In this document: positions 32,044 through 37,458 of the stretch, in pieces
Layout of the letters: the number at the start of each line of letters is the position of its first letter
Numbering within the stretch: position 1 is the first letter of the stretch
Source of the DNA: Deltaproteobacteria bacterium
GTDB lineage: Bacteria > Myxococcota_A > Polyangia > HGW-17
Direction: 5' to 3'
Assembly (NCBI GenBank): GCA_027858615.1
Contig: JAQICJ010000212.1
Coordinates: forward strand, 1-37,458
DNA: 37,458 nucleotides
Program-made: the position numbers and the translations under genes
Notes under the pieces: generated by a model
The model's input: only the letters and a program-made list of their open reading frames with translations
What the model was told of the DNA's origin: nothing
Database searches by the model: none

Positions 32044-33117
32044 ATGAAAAAATTATTATTAGTAGTTTTGATGGTTTCCATTTTACCTGAATTTGCCAGG
32101 GCTGATGAAAAAATGGATTTTGTGTCAGACAAACCAAAATCAGTTCTGGAAAGCAAAAAAAAGAAAAAAGCAAAATACGGTTGGGATGGTTTGTTAAAAA
32201 CTTCCGGAAGCATTTCCTGGGCCCACAGCGACAATGTAATGGGACAGACAGATGGTGCTACTTGGAATATCGGATATATTCTCAATGGCAAACTTGCCTA
32301 TCTCAGCAAAAAAGGCCACGAATGGTCCAACAATCTGAATTGGCAGCTCAATTATTTAAAAACCCCCCTCCTTGATGAATTTGCCAAAGGCATGGACAAT
32401 TTTGAAATCAGTTCGGCTTATCTTTTCCATATTCCCGATTATGAATGGATGGGACCCTTTGCTCAATTGGGATTAAAAACTGCGATCATGGATGGTTATT
32501 ATCTGGCTGCAACTCCTATGAATGTTGAATATCGCAATCCCAAGGGAGAACCCATTGAAACAGTTGCTTTTGCCACTCAGGAAAGAATCGATCTTACCAA
32601 GTTTTTTTCACCCTTAGTAATCAAACAGAGTTTGGGTTATTTTTTAAAACCTTTGACTAAAAAACAGGCCAAAGTTTTTATTCAGGCAGGTGGTGGTGCT
32701 TGGGAGATTTTCGGTCGTAACGGCTGGGCAGTCCGTGATGATGCAGCTACAACCGATACCTTGGAAGTACAAAAAATAGAAGATACTTTCCAGGTAGGGG
32801 CTGAACTCAGTGTTGGAATCGAGGGAGTTATCAGAAAAAATTTTAACTATGAATTAAAAGCCAACCTGCTGTATCCTTTTTACCATAATTCCGAAACAGA
32901 TATGACGGGAATGGATCTGCTCAATATGGATTTTGAAGTCAAAGCAGGTTTGAAACTTAACAAATATGTTTCCATCAACTACAGCTTTAAAGCAGTCAAG
33001 ATGCCACTGGTATCAGAAGAATGGCAGATTCAGAACGGAGTTGTTCTTTCCTTCAATATGACTCTGCTTGAACCAAAAAAACCCAAGAAGAAAAAGAAAG
33101 AAGAAAAGAAAAAGTAG
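32044..33117 (+). CDS. Outer-membrane beta-barrel protein, DUF3078-like
   Basis: A 357-aa protein with a signal peptide (M-K-K-L-L-L, cleaved after A-R-A near residue 20), then a short Lys-rich linker and alternating amphipathic strands rich in Tyr, Trp and Gly. The W-x-W-D-G-L-L-K-T-S-G-S-I-S-W opening and L-N-W-Q-L-N-Y resemble the DUF3078 barrel family. The C-terminal 15 residues are almost pure Lys/Glu, atypical for a barrel end, so the last strand may precede it. It lies 15 bp behind the histidine ammonia-lyase gene, probably one operon. Its stop codon abuts, with no gap, the stop codon of the convergent glycosidase gene. Confidence 0.75.
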   Translation: MKKLLLVVLMVSILPEFARADEKMDFVSDKPKSVLESKKKKKAKYGWDGLLKTSGSISWAHSDNVMGQTDGATWNIGYILNGKLAYLSKKGHEWSNNLNWQLNYLKTPLLDEFAKGMDNFEISSAYLFHIPDYEWMGPFAQLGLKTAIMDGYYLAATPMNVEYRNPKGEPIETVAFATQERIDLTKFFSPLVIKQSLGYFLKPLTKKQAKVFIQAGGGAWEIFGRNGWAVRDDAATTDTLEVQKIEDTFQVGAELSVGIEGVIRKNFNYELKANLLYPFYHNSETDMTGMDLLNMDFEVKAGLKLNKYVSINYSFKAVKMPLVSEEWQIQNGVVLSFNMTLLEPKKPKKKKKEEKKK

Positions 33118-35568
33118 TCATGGAGCGGGAGTTATGGCGATAATCCTGTCTTCCCACAGATCATAAGGCCAATTGACATCAGGGGAGGAGCAGACATCTT
33201 CCAGAATAATTCTGAGGTTGAAACAGGTGGCGATGCCAGACTGCCAGCATCCGCATTTGCCGTTGGCCTGTCCGCAGCCGGTATAGGGAGTGAGGGTAAT
33301 CGTATTAGTGGGAGTGTAATTTCCTTGGGCATAATCCAGGGGAGCCCAGCAGCGTATTTGGTAAGTAGTTGCCTTTACCTCATCTATGAAGATTTCCCGG
33401 GCATCAAACTCGGTAGTGGCAGGACAAGTATTGGTGTTTGGATTGCATCTTTGGTAATCTTGGATCAGGTAGAGCAGAAACTGATTGGCAGCTTCGTTTC
33501 CTATGGTTGAATAAGAGGTGCATTGACCAAGGTTGTCATCGTAATTGAGACAGCGGGCGTTACTGGTAGCGACGAGACCGATTCCACATTGATCGCCAAT
33601 GGTACAAACGGATTTTTGAATTATATCTCCGGAACTGTTTTTAACCCAGGCTTTGATGCCACCTGCGGTTTCCACCTGCTTCATGGTCAGGTTACGAAGG
33701 TTGAAACCCCATTTGTAATCCAAAAAAGTGTGGATATGAACTCCAAGGTTAACAAAACCCTGGAGTGTGTTCAGAAATTCGTCAGGCATTCCATATCTTG
33801 AAGAGCCTTCGCCACCGGTGTAAGGCCAGCGGAGAGTAAAGCCCGAATCGCCGGAAGCAAAAGCAGAGAGGGAAACCATTCTGAAGTAGGTTTGATCAGG
33901 ATTCTGGTAAAGTTCTTCAGCCAAGAGGGGACCCCATTCAGTAGTGAAAATGGGAATATTCTGATCTTGGGGATTGAAGATTCTTGAGGAGCAGGCGCTG
34001 TTTGAACACCAGCCCAGACCGGTATCTGTTTTGAGCAGGTGGGTTCCGATGGCATCGGAGATGTGGATCTGAGATTCAAGTATATTGGTGAGATAGTTGA
34101 GGCCTTGACCGGATGAGTGCCAGTAAAAATGGGGACTGATCAGATCGGTATAAACAGTGCCGTTTTGATTGTGGGCAATGGAATTTTCTTGAATAACAGC
34201 GTTGTCAATCCAGGAAGCATATAAAATAGAAGGGGAAAGGCCGATGCGATTTTCCAATTCGCGGAAATATGAACGCATTTCCACCAGCCAGTTACTTAAT
34301 ATCTGGGCATCAATTTCCCAGTAGTTGTTGATTTCGTTCATTAAATCGACTGCGGCAATTTTGTTCCAGTAATTTTCGCCGTTGTCGGTGGTGCCATCGG
34401 CATATAAAGCGCCGTGGATATTGCCGGTAACCAGATCGATAAAACGTTTTATGCGTGCTTTAGTTCTTGTTTTGGCGCATTCATTGCTGAAAATATCGCT
34501 CCACTGATTAAGAGAACAAGCAGAAGTCAGAGGGAATTCGTTGAAATATCCCAATTCCGGGTGGGCAATCCAGAAATTGTCATAGAGGGAAACCACGATG
34601 ACTCCGGAGAAGTATTTTAAGAAAGTGCGGAACTGCATCTCGAATTCTTCATCGAATTGCCACTTGTTACCATCATATCTTTCGTAAAAACGGTGGAGGC
34701 CTGAAGCGCAACTGTCAGGAGGCTGGGTACCGTCCAAGCATTCCTGTGGTACTCCCAAAAAGAGGTGAATGGTATTGATATTGTGGTCTATCCAGCGGTT
34801 GATTTCGGCTTGCATGTCCCTATGGGCAGGATCGTGGTAAAAGGGCATATTGTACCAGTTGAAGTGGTAGTTAAATCCCGTTGGAATTCCGAAGACGCAG
34901 GTTTCCGACTGGTTATAGTCGGGAGAGTTGATATCGGTACAGTCTTGTGGCCATTTGTCGTAGTCGCTTATGACCCAGAATCTTCGATCAGCATTAGTGA
35001 TGGCGACTTTTATCTGGGTTTCTTCGTTGCAGATTCTGTCTTCCCCACTGCAGTCAGTGTCTCCTGAAGAGGTACAGTCATCGATGACGCCGGGATTGAT
35101 ATTTTCGTTGTCGTCATTGCAGTCGCTGCCTCCGCAAGTGAGGGTTGTATAGCCGTCGTCATCTTTGTCGGCCAGCAGTTCGCAGCCGTTTTCGGGATCG
35201 CTGTCGCCATCGCAATAATCGGATTCACATTCCCAGCCGCAGAATCCTTCTTCGTTGCAGGTTGCAACTGAATTGGGAGGTGGTTCACAAAGGTCGCATT
35301 CAACCTGTGCTCCGCAGCCGTCACTCCAGGTGCCACATTCTTTGCCAAGTTCTTCACAGGTGCGGGGAGTGCAATTGTTGCCCCCATCAGCGCAATCCAT
35401 GGGACAACTGTCTCTTTCCCCGATATCGCAGAATCCATCTCCGCAGATGGGATCATCACCTGAGGCACAGCTTTGGTAAAAGAAAAGGGATGCAACAAGT
35501 GCTAGGAACAAAAGCCAATTTGTTTGTCGGTTCGAATTGAATATGGAAACTTGAACTTTTATATCCAT
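33118..35568 (-). CDS. Cys-rich secreted lipoprotein with GH-A/GH5-like glycosidase domain
   Basis: An 816-aa exported protein. A hydrophobic signal ends at S-C (Cys34). Residues 40-180 are Cys-rich: C-G-D-G-F-C-x9-C-P-M-D-C (42-59), a C-x-x-L-G-K-E-C module, and a MopE-like calcium/metal motif D-K-D-D-D-G-Y...S-D-C-N-D-D (134-152). From about 185 to 640 comes a TIM-barrel glycosidase of clan GH-A: acid/base Glu412 in V-D-L-M-N-E-I-N and nucleophile Glu544 in F-T-T-E-W-G-P, with conserved W and H residues between. The remainder is a beta domain with four or more Cys. Likely a surface hydrolase of a beta-linked polysaccharide; the family within clan GH-A and the substrate are not settled from sequence. 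GGAG precedes the ATG about ten bases upstream. Confidence 0.82.
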   Translation of the reverse strand: MDIKVQVSIFNSNRQTNWLLFLALVASLFFYQSCASGDDPICGDGFCDIGERDSCPMDCADGGNNCTPRTCEELGKECGTWSDGCGAQVECDLCEPPPNSVATCNEEGFCGWECESDYCDGDSDPENGCELLADKDDDGYTTLTCGGSDCNDDNENINPGVIDDCTSSGDTDCSGEDRICNEETQIKVAITNADRRFWVISDYDKWPQDCTDINSPDYNQSETCVFGIPTGFNYHFNWYNMPFYHDPAHRDMQAEINRWIDHNINTIHLFLGVPQECLDGTQPPDSCASGLHRFYERYDGNKWQFDEEFEMQFRTFLKYFSGVIVVSLYDNFWIAHPELGYFNEFPLTSACSLNQWSDIFSNECAKTRTKARIKRFIDLVTGNIHGALYADGTTDNGENYWNKIAAVDLMNEINNYWEIDAQILSNWLVEMRSYFRELENRIGLSPSILYASWIDNAVIQENSIAHNQNGTVYTDLISPHFYWHSSGQGLNYLTNILESQIHISDAIGTHLLKTDTGLGWCSNSACSSRIFNPQDQNIPIFTTEWGPLLAEELYQNPDQTYFRMVSLSAFASGDSGFTLRWPYTGGEGSSRYGMPDEFLNTLQGFVNLGVHIHTFLDYKWGFNLRNLTMKQVETAGGIKAWVKNSSGDIIQKSVCTIGDQCGIGLVATSNARCLNYDDNLGQCTSYSTIGNEAANQFLLYLIQDYQRCNPNTNTCPATTEFDAREIFIDEVKATTYQIRCWAPLDYAQGNYTPTNTITLTPYTGCGQANGKCGCWQSGIATCFNLRIILEDVCSSPDVNWPYDLWEDRIIAITPAP

Positions 35569-36000
35569 AATTTTGAACTCCAGAAACCTGTGTTGCGAAT
35601 TATTTGGTATGTTTTTTATGTTGATAATATGGATTATTTATTTGCTGCTGCTGATGAGTAGCATTATAGAGCACAATCATAATTTAACAAGCCTTTTAGG
35701 AAGGAAATAAAGAAAGTAGTTCAGAAAATACCGGGGGAAAATCGACTGCAGTCTCAACCGATAACCCCCCATATCAGAATTGGGAAAAGAGGGGGGAAAA
35801 GGAAATTTAAATTTTTTGCGAATGATTGGAGTAATTCCACTGATTCCAAATTAACAAAAGTTTGTTTATAATAACTCCTGAAGCCATAAATTTAATCATT
35901 TGGAACAAGCAAAAAGAAAACAGTCAACTATTGCTTGTTTGCCCTGTTGGTTTTTATTGTACTTTTTATGGAACTAAGCAGTTTTCAAATAGACTTTGTT
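35569..36000. other. Intergenic region upstream of the glycosidase gene
   Basis: A 432-bp spacer between two genes of the same strand. It holds three interacting G/C runs (35733-35796, described separately) and otherwise AT-rich sequence with no coding frame. Confidence 0.5.
35733..35796 (-). promoter_or_regulatory. Alternative hairpins upstream of the glycosidase gene
   Basis: On the minus strand, in order of transcription, lie C6 (35796-35791), G6 (35770-35765) and C5 (35737-35733). The G6 can pair with either C run. With the later C5 the stem extends through ATCG/CGAT with small bulges and contains the palindrome GACTGCAGTC. The two folds exclude each other, an arrangement seen in attenuators. 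It is 165 bases before the glycosidase ATG. Confidence 0.3.
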
Positions 36001-37401
36001 TCAGAATTTGATAATGAGGTGAGTCTGGATTGTTTGGGCAAATTTAGGTTCGGCGGCAAAGCTGCCGTAAATCGATTCGGGATGATCCATGGCGTTGAGG
36101 GGATAGAAAATACCATAGTAAAGACCGAATTTGAAACTGTTGTCTTTGGAAGTGAAATTGAGAAAGCCGTCGAGCTCGGCTCCGTATAACCTGCTGTTAC
36201 CAGGAGTTGCAACTGGTTCGTTGGCCATAGGAAGGATGCCATCAATTCCAAAGTTCCATCTTCCGGTTTTGTATTTGAAGCTTAATTTGGCGTAAGAAGA
36301 GTTGTAAACAGTGCCCATTAACTCTCGGAAAAAGAGCATATCAACGTGGTAGGAAGGATGGAATAAAAAGAGGTTATTGTATTTATCGTTGGGATTAACA
36401 GGGTAGGCTGGCAAATTGGAGTAATGAGTGGATCCTTTGTTTTCAATATTTTCATATTGGTCATCACCTGAAGCATAGCCAAATTCAACTCCCAGGGTTA
36501 CTTCTTTGCTGTAGCGGTAATTCATGCGCATGACACCGCCAAGAGACAAAATATTCATATCATTGCCTTCTTTGCTCATGCCGTCGACTTCATTTAATTT
36601 GGTAATCCAACCGTATTTTCCAACTACTTCCATTTCAAACCTGAAATTGCCTTTGGCGTAGAGCATCCAGAAATCAGGAACAGTGTAAAATGCATATCGG
36701 GGAGTAATATAACTTGCCAGTTCTGATAATTCATTGTCTGAACTGATAGTGGGAGAATTGAGAGGACTGTATCCCATAGCAGGCATGCCGTAGCGATGTC
36801 GGTTGAAACCAACATTGAGTCCGTAGTTGAAAATATGATTTCCGGATTTCAATTTTCTAGCTGCTTTGACAGGTGAATATTTTTTCATCAAGTAGACGGT
36901 CCAGCGGGTAGAATCGTCCATGTCGTCCATATCTTTAGGTTGGCCCTGGTCGGCCTGAGGATCAACAATATTTGAACTGAATCCTTGGGAGGAAAAATCC
37001 CAACTGGCACCCAATTGAAGCTCGAAAGCAGGAATAACCGATGAAATTTGAATACGATCTACGGAATCGCCGTAATCGGCATCAAGACCAAAACCATTGT
37101 TGTGGTAAAGACCCATTCCAAAGTGATTGGGCATACGACCGAAAGAAAGATCAAAAAGTTGCAGATCGACTTTTCCCCAGAGATTCTTTACTCTGATAGC
37201 ATCCCAGTTTGAATTGGAGCCATCCTGATATACGGACTGGTTGGCTGAGAAACCGGCGTAGGGAAGGTGGCTGGAAGAGCCGTACTGATAATTCATTCCG
37301 TAAGGAGTGGAGCCCATAACCAGATTGTCAAGAACATCCAAAGTTGAGTAGATAGCCACAGATTCACTGGGTCGCAAAACCGGATTAATGCCTAAACACA
37401 T
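36001..37401 (-). CDS. TIGR04551-like outer-membrane protein, N-terminus truncated or frameshifted
   Basis: The 466-aa frame from ATG 37401 lacks a signal peptide, so this is not the true N-terminus. It is beta-rich with many Tyr, Trp and Phe, and ends in L-I-I-K-F, a terminal Phe typical of outer-membrane barrels. The segment L-R-P-S-E-S-V-A-I-Y-S-T-L-D-V-L-D-N-L-V-M-G-S-T-P resembles the conserved start region of the deltaproteobacterial TIGR04551 family. An in-frame stop lies at 37441-37443. The other frame upstream is open to the window edge and would join in frame with one more G in the G6 tract at 37419-37424. Confidence 0.72.
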   Translation of the reverse strand: MCLGINPVLRPSESVAIYSTLDVLDNLVMGSTPYGMNYQYGSSSHLPYAGFSANQSVYQDGSNSNWDAIRVKNLWGKVDLQLFDLSFGRMPNHFGMGLYHNNGFGLDADYGDSVDRIQISSVIPAFELQLGASWDFSSQGFSSNIVDPQADQGQPKDMDDMDDSTRWTVYLMKKYSPVKAARKLKSGNHIFNYGLNVGFNRHRYGMPAMGYSPLNSPTISSDNELSELASYITPRYAFYTVPDFWMLYAKGNFRFEMEVVGKYGWITKLNEVDGMSKEGNDMNILSLGGVMRMNYRYSKEVTLGVEFGYASGDDQYENIENKGSTHYSNLPAYPVNPNDKYNNLFLFHPSYHVDMLFFRELMGTVYNSSYAKLSFKYKTGRWNFGIDGILPMANEPVATPGNSRLYGAELDGFLNFTSKDNSFKFGLYYGIFYPLNAMDHPESIYGSFAAEPKFAQTIQTHLIIKF

Positions 37402-37413
37402 ATTGGGGGTTGT

Positions 37414-37458
37414 TACATCCCCCCATAATGGATTACGCCATTATCCGGGTTTTCGACC
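37414..37458 (-). pseudogene. Upstream part of the beta-barrel gene, in a different frame
   Basis: From the window edge on the minus strand the frame GTC-GAA-AAC... reads V-E-N-P-D-N-G-V-I-H-Y-G-G-M and stops at TAA. With seven rather than six G it would read ...Y-G-G-D-V-T-T-P-N-M-C-L-G and run smoothly into the downstream gene. This is a natural continuation of the barrel protein, so a frameshift in the G tract is likely, either real, phase-variable or an assembly error. Confidence 0.5.

Overview
The window looks like the chromosome of an AT-rich, Gram-negative bacterium of the deltaproteobacterial/Myxococcota type. The signs are a SecA with a C-terminal zinc motif, outer-membrane beta-barrels (one resembling the deltaproteobacterial TIGR04551 family), and a Cys-rich secreted protein with the C-G-D-G-x-C and D-x-D-x-D-G metal-binding motifs common in that group. 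This placement is inferred from family content, not measured.

Bases 1 to about 6.94 kb are an integrated mobile element ending at an intact tRNA-His gene (6942-7018, minus). It holds a partial transposase-like gene, a 94-aa protein, an unusual 1181-aa replication protein (two tandem archaeo-eukaryotic primase domains, a cysteine-less CHC2-like segment, then an AAA+ helicase-like domain), a double-HTH excisionase-like protein and a tyrosine integrase. The left end of the element is not in the window. At the 3' end of the primase gene the minus strand carries a compact candidate antisense RNA unit: a promoter, about 70 nt, and a 12-bp terminator hairpin with a T tract.

Bases 7.0-17.1 kb are chromosomal. 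They encode a P5C dehydrogenase and then a minus-strand block: a secreted subtilase with a Cys-rich lipoprotein, a secreted small protein coupled to a PhnW-like aminotransferase, and a nucleotidyltransferase-fold protein coupled to a GT4 glycosyltransferase. The standout is the subtilase. Its good promoter, Shine-Dalgarno and ATG are separated from the protease reading frame by ten CAGT tetranucleotides. As sequenced the ATG is out of frame and ends after 26 codons; 8 or 11 repeats would fuse it to the protease. This is the classical layout of a phase-variable contingency locus.

Bases 17.6-30 kb hold a Wzc-like tyrosine kinase (working in exopolysaccharide export with the divergent GT4), a YifB/ComM ATPase, a PP2C phosphatase, a lipoprotein, SecA, a small membrane protein, a radical SAM protein and an RlmI-type rRNA methyltransferase. 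Bases 30-37.5 kb hold a long histidine ammonia-lyase with a beta-barrel protein downstream, a Cys-rich lipoprotein glycosidase, and a beta-barrel gene cut by the window edge with an apparent frameshift in a G6 tract.

Two repeat families fill non-coding space. One is a REP-like palindromic element at five intergenic places. The other is a ~115-bp repeat that starts exactly at the stop codon of two different secreted-protein genes. I see no CRISPR array and no rRNA.
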